Shown one piece after another: positions 1-8,984 of a stretch of 41,421 bases of DNA (the first letter of the stretch is position 1; each line of letters starts with the position of its first letter). The translations under genes were made by a program, and so were the position numbers. This DNA comes from Pleurocapsales cyanobacterium LEGE 06147. GTDB taxonomy: Bacteria; Cyanobacteriota; Cyanobacteriia; Cyanobacteriales; Xenococcaceae. The DNA lies in assembly GCA_015207585.1 (NCBI GenBank), contig JADEWQ010000047.1:1-41421 (forward strand), in the 5' to 3' direction. The notes below the pieces were generated by a model that saw only the letters and a program-made list of their open reading frames with translations, was not told the origin of the DNA and made no database searches.

Positions 1-2
1 AC

Positions 3-140
3 AATGACCCAGGAATTGATGCTTACGAACAACAATATCAACAACGGGTTCTTAAAAATCTTCAACGTAAAGCCGACCAACTTGGTTTTGAACTTGTTCC
101 TCTCTCTAATAAATCTAATAAATCTGATTTTGTTTCCTAA
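3..140 (+). pseudogene. 3' end of a probable transposase gene, cut by the window edge
   Basis: The frame beginning at base 3 is open from the window edge and stops with TAA at 138-140, giving 45 residues. The peptide runs D-A-Y-E-Q-Q-Y-Q-Q-R-V-L-K-N-L and then K-A-D-Q-L-G-F-E-L-V-P. This glutamine- and lysine-rich pattern ending in LGFELVP is, from memory, typical of C termini of cyanobacterial insertion-sequence transposases. The ATG-started frame that overlaps it has low-complexity content and is not a gene. The rest of the gene lies left of the window, so I cannot tell whether the transposase is intact. The family assignment is inference. Confidence 0.4.
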
Positions 141-214
141 GAGTTCGACGAACCTAGAAAAGGCAATTCTTTGGGTAGGAAGCCTACGGCTTGCCGTGAT
201 TAGTTCACAAACAA

Positions 215-1009
215 CTACAGCCAACCCCGAAAACGATAAACAAAGGTGCCAATATATTCTTTAATCGCCTTAGTAGTATTATCGAGACTGTTTGTTTCCG
301 GTAAAAAGCTAAGAATTGTTGATTCTAGACTATTATCTTGTTGTTGTAATTCCTGTTGGCTAACTAAAAAATCGGTGGGTGCGGCGATCGCATCGATTCC
401 CTGAAGTTGAAAAATGAGGAGCGATCGCGGCATGTGCATCGCCGAAGTAACTAATAAGACTCGATTCAATTTCTTGCGCAACAAAATTTCCTTGACATTA
501 ACTGCATTTTGATAAGTATTGAGAGAATTTGGTTCTTCGATAATTACCTCTGAAGGAACCCCCATCGTCTGTAAAATTGCTGCCATATCTGTTGCTTCTG
601 GTACTTCGCTTCCATACCAATCAATCCTACCCCCAGCAGCAATAATTAAGGGTGCTTTACCATCTTGATATAGTTTCGCTGCATAGAGGAGGCGATCGCC
701 ATTTTCATTTAAATCCGGCATAATTCTTGGAGGAGAAACATTTCTGGTTGCTCCGCCTAAAACTACGATGGCATCGGCATTGGGGATCTCTGTAGGTGGC
801 AGATGTTGCCACTCTAAGGTTTTGACGAGATAGTTACTGACTCTAACATTACTAGTTGTTAACAAAATAATTAATGCTAATGAGACTGGGGCAAACGTCC
901 AGCGAGAACGTTTGAGGCACAAAACTAAAGCGACAATAAGCAGGATACAACTAAGTCCCAAAGGATAAATAAATAGGGGTATCAATTTCGATAGGAACAG
1001 AAAGTTCAT
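215..1009 (-). CDS. YdcF/SanA-family (DUF218) membrane-anchored protein
   Basis: 264 residues. Two hydrophobic segments at about residues 8-28 and 36-53 anchor the protein. A DUF218 domain follows, starting with the strand and loop IPNADAIVVLGGATRN (about 77-92), then an acidic segment with GDRLLYAAKLYQDGKAPLIIAAGGR, and the later TSAMHMPRSLLIFQLQG stretch in which the R after MP is family-conserved. Members of this family (E. coli YdcF, SanA, ElyC) are envelope proteins linked to barrier function or peptidoglycan/undecaprenyl metabolism, and their chemistry is unsettled. The length matches the ElyC-like two-helix group. It is transcribed away from folC, with a 130-base spacer that carries a dispersed repeat. 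The family is firm; the exact role is not known. Confidence 0.85.
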   Translation of the reverse strand: MNFLFLSKLIPLFIYPLGLSCILLIVALVLCLKRSRWTFAPVSLALIILLTTSNVRVSNYLVKTLEWQHLPPTEIPNADAIVVLGGATRNVSPPRIMPDLNENGDRLLYAAKLYQDGKAPLIIAAGGRIDWYGSEVPEATDMAAILQTMGVPSEVIIEEPNSLNTYQNAVNVKEILLRKKLNRVLLVTSAMHMPRSLLIFQLQGIDAIAAPTDFLVSQQELQQQDNSLESTILSFLPETNSLDNTTKAIKEYIGTFVYRFRGWL

Positions 1010-1047
1010 ATTGATTGGGAATTAGATAATGGGAAATTGGGCATTTT

Positions 1048-1120
1048 GTAGGGGCCAATGACCATTTGCAAGGGGCTATCATTTGAGCAAACCACAAATG
1101 CTTGTACGCCCCGTCCCTAC
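1048..1120. repeat. Dispersed repeat bounded by GTAGGG / CCCTAC
   Basis: The folC-ydcF spacer contains a segment that opens with GTAGGGGCCAATG and closes with CGCCCCGTCCCTAC, so its ends are inverted copies of GTAGGG. Inside is a run rich in CAAATG/CATTTG. Segments of this style, with GTAGGGGCG at an edge and a CATTTG-like core, are common between cyanobacterial genes. No open frame runs through it. Assigning it to a repeat family is from memory. Confidence 0.45.
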
Positions 1121-1139
1121 GAGGGAATTATTGGCATTG

Positions 1140-2411
1140 TTATCTTACCTGATGGTATTTAAAGAAATAGCCAATTAGATATAACGAACCACATAAAATA
1201 ACTAATGGTTCTGTATCTGTTGGCTCATCCCAGACTTTGTGTAAGGCGATAAATAAATCTTGATGAGTTTGGCATTGAGTTAATTGGGGACAAATATTTT
1301 GGGCTAAATCGGCTAATGCTGCCGGTTCGGCACTATTATGATCGGGAACGGGTACTAAGTGCAACCGATCGCCCGGTCCAAGTAAAGCTTTAAAGATATC
1401 TTCGTGGTCTTTGGTCGATAGCATTCCCATGACCCAGGTAACTGGTTTATTTAAAGTATCTACGTACTGGCGCAACACTGCGGCAGCAGCGGGATTATGC
1501 GCTCCATCTACTAAAAGAGGGTGATTTTGCCAAGTTGTCCCTTGTAATCTTCCTAACCAGCGAGTTTTTGCCATTCCCTGTTGGATTGCTTCTAGGGAAA
1601 TATTCCATCCTTGTTGTTGCAAGAGTTGCACTGTAGCGATCGCTAAAGCGGAATTAATTAACTGCACGTCTCCTAATAAAGGCAAAGGATACTCGATTTC
1701 CTGATATTTTGCCCATCTTGTTTGGGGACTGGTTGATAATGGTTTTGCTGGTTTAACCCAAATAGCGGGACAATTTAGTTCTTCAATCTTGGCGGCAACT
1801 ACTGCTTTTGCCTCTGGAGGAAGAGGACCAATAACCGCCGGACGATTTGGTTTGAGAATACCAACTTTTTCTCTGGCTATATCGGCTACGGTGGGACCGA
1901 GACGCTGCCAATGTTCTTTACTGATAGAAGTGATGATACTTACCAAGGGGCGATCGCTAACATTCGTAGCATCCAACCTTCCCCCCAACCCTACTTCCAT
2001 CACCGCTATATCTACTTTAGAGCGAGCAAAGTAGAACCAAGCAGCCGCTGTAATTACTTCAAACTGCGTCGGACTTTCTGCATCGGGAGCGATCGCTTTT
2101 TGGATATCTTTTAATAACTCTACTAAGATTGTAGGGTCGATGGGTTTTTCATTAAGACAAATTCTTTCCGTCCAGTCTACTAAATGGGGAGAAGTGTAGC
2201 GTCCTACCCGATAACCTGCTTCCGTCAAAATTGAGGAGAGATAGGCACATACCGATCCTTTACCATTAGTTCCTGCGACGTGAATAAAAGGGACTTGTTG
2301 CTGGGGATTACCCAAGTTAGCTAAAAGTCTTTCGATCCTTTCCAAACCCAAGTTAACACCAAAGCGTTGAAAGGGTTGAACAAGAGCATCAATTCGATCG
2401 TTTGTTATCAT
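1140..2411 (-). CDS. folC: Bifunctional folylpolyglutamate synthase / dihydrofolate synthase
   Basis: FolC adds L-glutamate to dihydropteroate and then to reduced folates, using ATP, in the cytoplasm. The P-loop is HVAGTNGKGSV (about residues 45-55). It is followed by the Mur-ligase middle domain with EVGLGGRLDATN, where substrate carbamate/Mg ligands lie, by ITSISKEHWQRLG, and by the C-terminal domain beginning at VDGAHNPAA. I chose the ATG at 2411 (423 residues, normal for the family). The longer frame up to 2543 adds 44 residues with no FolC similarity and would overlap the end of the upstream histidine-kinase gene by 80 bases. With this start the spacer to that gene is 52 bases, so co-transcription is possible. 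Confidence 0.93.
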   Translation of the reverse strand: MITNDRIDALVQPFQRFGVNLGLERIERLLANLGNPQQQVPFIHVAGTNGKGSVCAYLSSILTEAGYRVGRYTSPHLVDWTERICLNEKPIDPTILVELLKDIQKAIAPDAESPTQFEVITAAAWFYFARSKVDIAVMEVGLGGRLDATNVSDRPLVSIITSISKEHWQRLGPTVADIAREKVGILKPNRPAVIGPLPPEAKAVVAAKIEELNCPAIWVKPAKPLSTSPQTRWAKYQEIEYPLPLLGDVQLINSALAIATVQLLQQQGWNISLEAIQQGMAKTRWLGRLQGTTWQNHPLLVDGAHNPAAAAVLRQYVDTLNKPVTWVMGMLSTKDHEDIFKALLGPGDRLHLVPVPDHNSAEPAALADLAQNICPQLTQCQTHQDLFIALHKVWDEPTDTEPLVILCGSLYLIGYFFKYHQVR

Positions 2412-2463
2412 AATCGTCACAAAAAGGTAAGAAAAGCCCTCAATAAATCTTAAATAATTCAAA

Positions 2464-3981
2464 CTAAATAACGAGCGCCTCGCCTTTTGCTTCATCCGAT
2501 AACGGTAGGGTAATGTAAAAAGTACTTCCTCTACCAAATTCACTTTCTACCCAGATGCGTCCGTCATGTTGTTCTACAATGTGACGACAGATAGCTAAAC
2601 CCAATCCCGTACCACCTTTTTGCCGGGAATCGGAAGTATCTACCTGCTGAAAACGTTCAAAAATAACCTGTAACTTATCAGCTGGAATGCCTCTGCCTCG
2701 ATCTTCTACTGTAATTTGTAGATGCTTGGAGTTTAATACCGACTTCAGCCAGACAGTTTTCCCTGGTTCTGAAAATTTGATCGCATTGCTCAGTAAATTA
2801 GTAAAAGTTTGTATGATCCTGTCTGGATCTACTTCTAACTCAACAGAACAAGGCTCTAGTTTGAGATTGACTCGTGCTTGTTCCGCCATGGGTTTCATCG
2901 TCTCTACTGCCTGGATTAGCAGTTGAGCCATATTACATCTAACTTTTTTCATGGTAATCTTACCCGATTTCATCCGCTCTAAATCGAGAATGTCATTGAC
3001 TAAGCGGATGAGACGCTCGGTATTTTTGGTGGCAATATCGAGAACCTGCTTGCCTTGGTCGGTTAGGGTTCCTAATTGACCGGAACTCAGTAGATCTAAG
3101 GCTCCCATCATTGAAGTCATTGGGGTGCGAAGTTCGTGACTGACGAGAGAGATAAATTCATTTTCCAACCGCTTGCGCTCGGTAATATCGTTCAAAATGC
3201 TTAGGCTACAGGGGGTTCCACCAAGCTCGATTAACTCTAAGGATAACAAAACTATCTTGATGGCTCCCAATTTGGTGCTAAATTGAAATTCTTGATTGCG
3301 GACAAATCCTTTTTGCTGAGATTGTTGCACCACCTCAGTAAAAGTTGCCATCGCAGACTCAGAATAGATTTCTGCCATCGGACGACCGATAATTTCTTCC
3401 TGAGTATAACCACTCATCATTAGAAAACTGCGATTAACATCGACAAAATGTCCATCTGCTAGAGTAGCGATCGCAATTGGACTAGGACAAGAACGAAATG
3501 CTTTAGCAAATTTTTCTTCGGCGGCAGCACGTTCTTTAATTTCTTGCTGTAATACTGTATTTTGCTGCTGCAGTTGGTTTTGTAATCTTTGAATGATTAA
3601 ATGAGTATCGACGCGGGCAAGAACTTCCTCAACCTGAAACGGTTTAGTTATATAATCTACGCCCCCAGCTTGAAAGGCTTTAACTTTATCGCCTACATCT
3701 CCCAACGCACTAATAAAAATTATTGGTATATTGCGAGTGCGCTCGTCGGCTTTCAGTTGCTCGCAGACTTCATAACCATTCATTTGCGGCATTTTAACGT
3801 CAAGTAAAATCAAATCCGGCAGTGCTGCCTTTGCTCCCCTTATTCCAGTCGAACCTTTGGTGACGCTGCGGACTTTGTACCCTTTTTCTGTCAGCATCTG
3901 CGAGAGTAAAGCCAAGTTTTCTGGCGTATCATCAATTACTAAAATATCTGCTTTGGGCTTATTAGCTGACTGTGTAGACAT
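2464..3981 (-). CDS. Hybrid sensor: receiver - PAS - histidine kinase
   Basis: 505 residues, no membrane segment, so cytoplasmic. The N-terminal receiver has the acidic pair DD at 17-18, the phospho-acceptor D61 in LLLDVKMP and the lysine of DYITKPF. A short coiled coil follows, then a PAS domain (about 155-275) with HFVDVNRSFLMMSGY. HisKA carries FISLVSHELRTPM, where H is the autophosphorylation site. The ATPase domain shows N (NLLSNAIKFS), G1 (DRGRGIP) and G2 (GGTGLGLAI) boxes. A receiver ahead of the kinase means the protein probably receives phosphate from another kinase and then acts on its own. No output regulator lies beside it, and the ligand of the PAS domain is unknown. Confidence 0.92.
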   Translation of the reverse strand: MSTQSANKPKADILVIDDTPENLALLSQMLTEKGYKVRSVTKGSTGIRGAKAALPDLILLDVKMPQMNGYEVCEQLKADERTRNIPIIFISALGDVGDKVKAFQAGGVDYITKPFQVEEVLARVDTHLIIQRLQNQLQQQNTVLQQEIKERAAAEEKFAKAFRSCPSPIAIATLADGHFVDVNRSFLMMSGYTQEEIIGRPMAEIYSESAMATFTEVVQQSQQKGFVRNQEFQFSTKLGAIKIVLLSLELIELGGTPCSLSILNDITERKRLENEFISLVSHELRTPMTSMMGALDLLSSGQLGTLTDQGKQVLDIATKNTERLIRLVNDILDLERMKSGKITMKKVRCNMAQLLIQAVETMKPMAEQARVNLKLEPCSVELEVDPDRIIQTFTNLLSNAIKFSEPGKTVWLKSVLNSKHLQITVEDRGRGIPADKLQVIFERFQQVDTSDSRQKGGTGLGLAICRHIVEQHDGRIWVESEFGRGSTFYITLPLSDEAKGEALVI

Positions 3982-4247
3982 TTTTTATAAAAGCAATTCT
4001 TTCTATAGGGAATCATACAGCGATCGCCCTTTTATTGTAGATTTTCGATAGCGCGATTTTAAATTTTTGCTTTTTATCTCTTCATCAGAAATATCTAAAT
4101 TTGCGCTCTAAGGTTTGAGTTCCTTGTTTTTAAAAAATAAGAACGCGATCGCCTTTATGCAGCTAGAGACATTTTGCTTGAGCAATTTACTAACTTCCCA
4201 AAGATAAAACCGTAGAAACTATTATCAATTGGTGTAAACTAAATTAC

Positions 4248-4267
4248 TTGATAATTATTTTTATTAA
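4248..4267 (+). promoter_or_regulatory. Possible Fur-type iron box upstream of the TonB receptor
   Basis: The segment TTGATAATTATTTTTATTAA lies 16-36 bases before the GTG start of the receptor gene. It resembles repeated GATAAT hexamers as in Fur boxes, and a second ATTATC occurs at about 4221. Iron-repressed TonB receptors normally carry such a site. The match is imperfect, the spacer is AT-rich and the function is inferred from context. Confidence 0.35.
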
Positions 4268-4283
4268 GTGATGAGGAGTTCGA

Positions 4284-6899
4284 GTGAAATATTTAAATGA
4301 ATTGCGGTCTGCGGACACGAATTGCGTCGAAGATCAGCAGATCCCTGCGGGATCGCCAAACCCAAAGATCCTGATTATTTTAACTGTAGTATGCGTACTA
4401 TTTGGTCAATCGGTTCGGGCAAGTGAAAGTAAAAATAACAATATGGGTAATGCTAAAAATTTTCAAACAATTAGTAAAATTTCTGAGAAAGAAGATTATT
4501 CTACTTCAGCTATTGACTTGCTAGTTCAACAATCGACTACCATCACAGAAGTTACCAGAGTAAAACTAAATCAAACCGATGATGGTTTACAGGTCATTTT
4601 AGAAACTGCAACGGGACAGCGATTAGTTCCGTTAATTTTATCTCAAGGAAATAGCCTGGTTATTGATATTCTCGATGCTACTCTGGCTTTACCAACGAAG
4701 GATGAATTTAGGGAAACCAATCCTGCACCAGGAATTAGAGAGGTTACTGTAACTGAGATAAATAACCGTAGCATCAGGGTGACGATTACAGGAGAACAAC
4801 AAGCACCTTCTGCTGAAGTAGTTCCTAATAGGCAAGATTTAGTCTTGAGTGTTACTCCTGAAGGGACTACGGCAGACACCGAACCAGATGAAGAAATTGA
4901 CGTAATTGCTACTGGTGAGGGAGGAGAAAGTTATTACGTTCCCGATGCTTCTACAGCAACCAGAACCGATACCCCTATCCGCGACATTCCCCAATCAATT
5001 CAAGTAGTTCCCAGGCAGGTAATTGAAGACCAAAAAGCTAGCCGGCTGCGAGAGGCACTTCGTAATGTTAGCGGTGTTTCAGAGGCTGGGAATTTTGGAG
5101 GAGCGATCGATAGCTTCAATATTCGTGGTTTTGCAACATTTAACACTCTGCGGGATGGTTTCAAAATCGGTCAAGGGGGTTTGAGAGAAACTGCCAACTT
5201 AGAAAGAATAGAAGTTCTTAAAGGTCCAGCTTCAGTATTATACGGGAACCTAGAACCAGGAGGAGTGATAAACCTGGTTACGAAAAAACCATTGAGCGAA
5301 CCTTATTATTTTGCCGAATTTCAGGCAGGAAATTATCAGTCTTATCGCGGAAGTATCGATATTTCTGGACCAGGATACCCCGATAAAAGCGCACTTTATC
5401 GACTCAATGCAGTTTATGAAAACTCAGATACTTTCCGCGAACCAATAGATCGTCGTACCGAACGTTTTTTTATCGCACCAGTTTTAGCCTGGAACATTGG
5501 AGAAAATACCGATCTGACCTTTGAATTAGATTATTTGAATGTCGAACAACCCTTCGATCGCGGTTCGGTAGCCATTGGTAATCGTCCTGCTGATATTCCC
5601 ATTACTCGTTTTCTTGGCGATCCTGACGATGTATACAAACTAGAAGAAATTGGAGTTGGATATCGATTCGAGCATCGCTTTAACGAAAACTTGACTCTAC
5701 GCAATGCCTTTCGTTTTCAACAGTCTGATACCTTCGACCAAAAAACCCAACCAGGGGAACTAGATGAAGAAACTGGCGATTTGCCACGAGAATTTGACTC
5801 TAATGATGACAGGGAAAGAAACTATGCCGTCCAAACCGATCTCATCAGTAAATTTGCGACAGGTTCGATTGAACACACGTTGTTATTCGGTTTCGATCTG
5901 GCAAGAAATGAATATGGAGGAACGAACAATGGCTTGCCATTTGCCCCTAGTATCAACATTTTCAATCCAGTTTATCCAGAAGTTTCTCGAGATTTATCAG
6001 ATTACACGGTGCCTAGACGAGATGATTCTAATAGAACCGATACCCTGGGCATTTTTCTACAAGATCAAATTGCTTTTACCGATAACTTAAAGATGCTAAT
6101 TGGGGGAAGATTCGATCTCAGCGATCGAGAAAGTGAAGATCGGCTTGAAGATAGCACCTCTACTCAATATGACGAAGCCTTTAGTCCTCGCATTGGTTTA
6201 GTCTACCAACCAATTCCGCCAATTTCTCTTTATGCCAGTTATAGTCGCTTGTTTGCACCGAACTTTGCCACTAGTGCTGATGGTTCGATCCTAGAACCCG
6301 AACGGGGAACACAATATGAAGTTGGCATTAAAGGCGATTTATTAGATGGCAGACTGTTGGCAACGCTGGCTGCTTATCAAATTACTAAAACGAATATCGG
6401 CACCACCGATCCTGAGAATCCTGACTTTTCCATTCCCGTAGGTGAAATCAGAAGTCGCGGCATCGAATTAGATACTGTGGGCGAAATCATGCCTGGCTGG
6501 AATTTAATTGCTTCCTATGGTTATATCGATAGCGAAATCACCGAAAGCAGTGACCCCGAGTCTTTTCCAGTAGGAACCAAAACAGAAAATGTGGCTCCGA
6601 ATGCTGCCAGTCTTTGGACAACCTATGAAATTCAAGAAGGAAGTTTACAAGGTTTAGGCTTTGGTTTGGGTTTATTTTATGCCGACGAAAAACTAGGGGA
6701 TTTTGAGAATACTTATAAGTTACCCAGTTATATCCGAACTGATGCCGCCATTTTCTATAAACGAAACAATTGGCGTGCTGCTGTTAATTTCCGTAATCTG
6801 TTCGATATTGAATACTACGAGAGCGTAAATTACGGCAGATCGACGATTCAACCCGGTACGCCATTTGTTGTTATCGGGTCATTTGCTATTGAGTTTTGA
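4284..6899 (+). CDS. TonB-dependent siderophore receptor with N-terminal AMIN domain
   Basis: 871-residue outer-membrane receptor that should import a ferric siderophore using TonB energy. The start is GTG with AGGAG at 4273-4277, six bases upstream. The order is: signal peptide (hydrophobic ILIILTVVCVLF, then ASES), AMIN domain (about 85-195) as in many cyanobacterial receptors, an acidic linker with DVIATGE that could be the TonB box, plug domain (about 225-340; IRDIPQSIQVV, NIRGF, LKGPASVLYG, GGVINLVTKKP), then a beta-barrel ending in the usual terminal F (SFAIEF). Residues 8-27 look like a foreign insert encoded by a palindromic element (separate entry). The PepSY gene follows by 27 bases, so the two likely form an iron-regulated operon. 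Confidence 0.93.
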   Translation: MKYLNELRSADTNCVEDQQIPAGSPNPKILIILTVVCVLFGQSVRASESKNNNMGNAKNFQTISKISEKEDYSTSAIDLLVQQSTTITEVTRVKLNQTDDGLQVILETATGQRLVPLILSQGNSLVIDILDATLALPTKDEFRETNPAPGIREVTVTEINNRSIRVTITGEQQAPSAEVVPNRQDLVLSVTPEGTTADTEPDEEIDVIATGEGGESYYVPDASTATRTDTPIRDIPQSIQVVPRQVIEDQKASRLREALRNVSGVSEAGNFGGAIDSFNIRGFATFNTLRDGFKIGQGGLRETANLERIEVLKGPASVLYGNLEPGGVINLVTKKPLSEPYYFAEFQAGNYQSYRGSIDISGPGYPDKSALYRLNAVYENSDTFREPIDRRTERFFIAPVLAWNIGENTDLTFELDYLNVEQPFDRGSVAIGNRPADIPITRFLGDPDDVYKLEEIGVGYRFEHRFNENLTLRNAFRFQQSDTFDQKTQPGELDEETGDLPREFDSNDDRERNYAVQTDLISKFATGSIEHTLLFGFDLARNEYGGTNNGLPFAPSINIFNPVYPEVSRDLSDYTVPRRDDSNRTDTLGIFLQDQIAFTDNLKMLIGGRFDLSDRESEDRLEDSTSTQYDEAFSPRIGLVYQPIPPISLYASYSRLFAPNFATSADGSILEPERGTQYEVGIKGDLLDGRLLATLAAYQITKTNIGTTDPENPDFSIPVGEIRSRGIELDTVGEIMPGWNLIASYGYIDSEITESSDPESFPVGTKTENVAPNAASLWTTYEIQEGSLQGLGFGLGLFYADEKLGDFENTYKLPSYIRTDAAIFYKRNNWRAAVNFRNLFDIEYYESVNYGRSTIQPGTPFVVIGSFAIEF
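4305..4364 (+). repeat. Palindromic element inside the receptor's signal-peptide region
   Basis: Between MKYLNEL and the hydrophobic core of the signal peptide lie about 20 residues (ADTNCVEDQQ and so on) that are not expected in a leader. The DNA includes GATCCC-TGC-GGGATC, a perfect six-base-pair hairpin at 4340-4354. Positions 4312-4338 match 26647-26673 at 22 of 27 bases. The match also holds as peptide: ADTNCVED here, TDTKCVED there in the corresponding frame. The element keeps the frame open. The boundaries are estimates. Confidence 0.5.
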
Positions 6900-6926
6900 G
6901 CGTCACTCGTTTAGGAGACAAGTACC

Positions 6927-8018
6927 ATGACTTTGAAACTTCGCAATCTCGCCTTTAAATTGCATCGCTATATCGGGCTGTTTGTTGGAGTAATTCTGGT
7001 TATTGTTGGTTTGACTGGCAGCTTGTTAGTGTTTTCCCACGAATTAGACCAAATACTTATCGAGCAGCAATTTGGACGAGTCATTCCTCAGGAGAAAACT
7101 TTACCCCTAGGAGCGATCGCTGACACCGTTAAAACTGCCTATGCCGATCGCCCAGATTTCAAACTCGCTCAGTTCGATTTGCATCCTCATGCCAATGCTT
7201 ACCGAATTCGTTTGCGCAATAGTGAAGACAAAGATTTGGAAGTATTTGTCAATCCCTACACTGGAGAAATTTTAGGCGATCGCCCCCGCGACAGTTCTTT
7301 CTTCAGTAGAGTAGTGCGACTGCACTACACCCTCTTTGCTGGAGAAATTGGCACGGTAATTGTCGGCATTGTTGCCTTGCTGTTGTGCATTTTGAGCGTA
7401 ACCGGACTAATTCTCTGGCCCGGATGGAGAAAACTAATTGCTGGATTTAAAATCAAGTGGAATACCCGTACCAAACGCCGTAATTTCGATATTCACAAAG
7501 TTGTCGGAATTGTCTTTGTAATCTTTCTAGCAATGACTGGTTTTACAGGCTTTATCTGGAACTTCTATGACCAAACCGAACCAATTATCTATGCTGCTAC
7601 TTTTACACCCAAGCCTGCCGAACATAAATCTACGTTAGTCGAAGGTAAAGCTCAACTGGGAATTGACCAAATCGTTCAAAAAGCTGATGCAGCACTGCCT
7701 GAAGCTATTACTACTTTTATTTCCGTACCAACCGAACCCGACGGAGTATTCTACATTTACAAAAAACAACCTCAAGATGCTCAATATTTCGCCAATACTG
7801 TTGAGATCGACCAGTATAGTGGCGAGGTTTTGCGGGTAGTTGATAGTCAAAACGCCACGTTAGGCGATCGCGTTTTGAATGCTTTTGTCCCAATGCACTA
7901 CGGTACTTTTGGCGGTTTACCAACTCGTATTCTCTATGTTTTTGTCGGTTTATCACCTACTATTCTTTTTATTACTGGATTTATTATGTATCGTTTAAGC
8001 AAATCTACATCATTTTGA
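6927..8018 (+). CDS. PepSY-associated TM protein (iron-regulated, PiuB-like)
   Basis: 363 residues, four predicted membrane helices: one near residues 13-35 (YIGLFVGVILVIVGLTGSLLVF), one near 135-160, one near 190-210 and one near the C terminus. PepSY-type periplasmic stretches lie between them, for example the segment ending VFVNPYTGEILGDRP and the later VEIDQYSGEVL. HRYIGL at the start and HYGTFGGLP before the last helix contain the family histidines. Proteins of this family sit beside siderophore receptors and are thought to help remove or reduce iron from the siderophore at the inner membrane. The start has AGGAG 8-10 bases upstream. It follows the receptor gene by 27 bases, which supports one operon. 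Confidence 0.9.
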   Translation: MTLKLRNLAFKLHRYIGLFVGVILVIVGLTGSLLVFSHELDQILIEQQFGRVIPQEKTLPLGAIADTVKTAYADRPDFKLAQFDLHPHANAYRIRLRNSEDKDLEVFVNPYTGEILGDRPRDSSFFSRVVRLHYTLFAGEIGTVIVGIVALLLCILSVTGLILWPGWRKLIAGFKIKWNTRTKRRNFDIHKVVGIVFVIFLAMTGFTGFIWNFYDQTEPIIYAATFTPKPAEHKSTLVEGKAQLGIDQIVQKADAALPEAITTFISVPTEPDGVFYIYKKQPQDAQYFANTVEIDQYSGEVLRVVDSQNATLGDRVLNAFVPMHYGTFGGLPTRILYVFVGLSPTILFITGFIMYRLSKSTSF

Positions 8019-8266
8019 GCATTGGCTTTATTGGGTGTAACTGAGCCAAATACCAGCAACAACTTAACTCTAAACTTCTCTAGTAAAGGTTTATAAGCAT
8101 TCTATAGTGTTATTAGAAATTTAACTCATTATCATTGGTTGAATTTTCTTTGATTTATTAGGAGGTATGAAAACCGGATTTAGTATAATAGAGAATAAGC
8201 AACTATCAACAATTATCAAAAACCAGGGTTGAGACTTTACCTCATTTACGTCAACCTAGACGAGAA

Positions 8267-8980
8267 ATGAGGAGGTCTAGAAGATTTAGAAAAACTCCTT
8301 GTAGACAACCAAAAGCTAATCGATTAATTAACAAATTTCGTCTTCCGCCTTCAACAAAAGCTCGTTGGCAATGGAAGCTAAGGCTCTGTGCCTGGCTCTC
8401 CAAGATGTTCCCAATAACTACTTTTGTAGTCGAAGACATAAAAGCTAGAACCTGGGGAGGCAAATGGGGGAAAAGCTTTTCTCCTTTGCAAGTAGGCAAA
8501 ACTTGGTTTTACTCTGAACTTGGAAGATTAGCGGAAGTTCGTACTTTGCAAGGCATAGAAACTAAACAAATCCGAGACGAACTTGGAATAGCGAAAACTA
8601 AAAACAAGTTAGCTGAGACTTTTGAAGCTCATTGTGTTGACAGTTTTGCTTTAGCCTATTCAGTAGTCGCAAATCCAATTGCCGAAAACAAAAACTTGCT
8701 ATGCATCGTTCCGCTAAGATTTCATCGAAGGCAGCTCCACAGACTAGAAAACGCGCCTGGAGGAATTCGTTCTCCTTATGGCGGAACAATATCTGCTGGC
8801 TTCAAGAGGGGTTCTTTGGTCAAGCACCTGAAATACAATCTCTGTTTTGTAGGGGGTTCGAGTAAAGGTAGAGTTTCGCTGCATTCTGTTGAGACAGGCA
8901 AGCGACTCTGCCAGAATGCCCAACCCCAAGACATTAATTTTTTAACTTACAACACCTGGAGGACTAGATATGTGGCATAA
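8267..8980 (+). pseudogene. 5'-truncated IsrB/IscB-type RRXRR nuclease (no HNH domain)
   Basis: The frame opens with the arginine-rich bridge helix (RREMRRSRRFRKT). The RuvC-II segment FVVEDIKA supplies one catalytic Glu, and the RuvC-III segment HCVDSFALA supplies the Asp. RuvC-II and RuvC-III are joined directly through KTKNKLAETFEAH with no HNH insert, which is the IsrB rather than IscB layout. The C terminus has a small basic domain with GGSSKGRVSLHS. The N-terminal part with the RuvC-I Asp is missing: the frame is open only back to a TAG at 8189-8191, and homology seems to fade near 8231. It is therefore a headless gene that should not cut DNA. IsrB proteins are transposon-encoded and use an omega RNA. 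ATG 8267 is only the first in-frame start. Confidence 0.7.
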
Positions 8981-8984
8981 ACCC

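Noticed and set aside
4-264. ATG-started open frame of 86 codons at the window start
   Set aside because: Its sequence is low-complexity (N, L, I rich) and lies out of frame over the transposase tail at 3-140; past 140 it continues through non-coding DNA.
2412-2543. N-terminal extension of FolC
   Set aside because: 44 extra residues have no FolC similarity and overlap the histidine-kinase coding end; the ATG at 2411 gives the family length.
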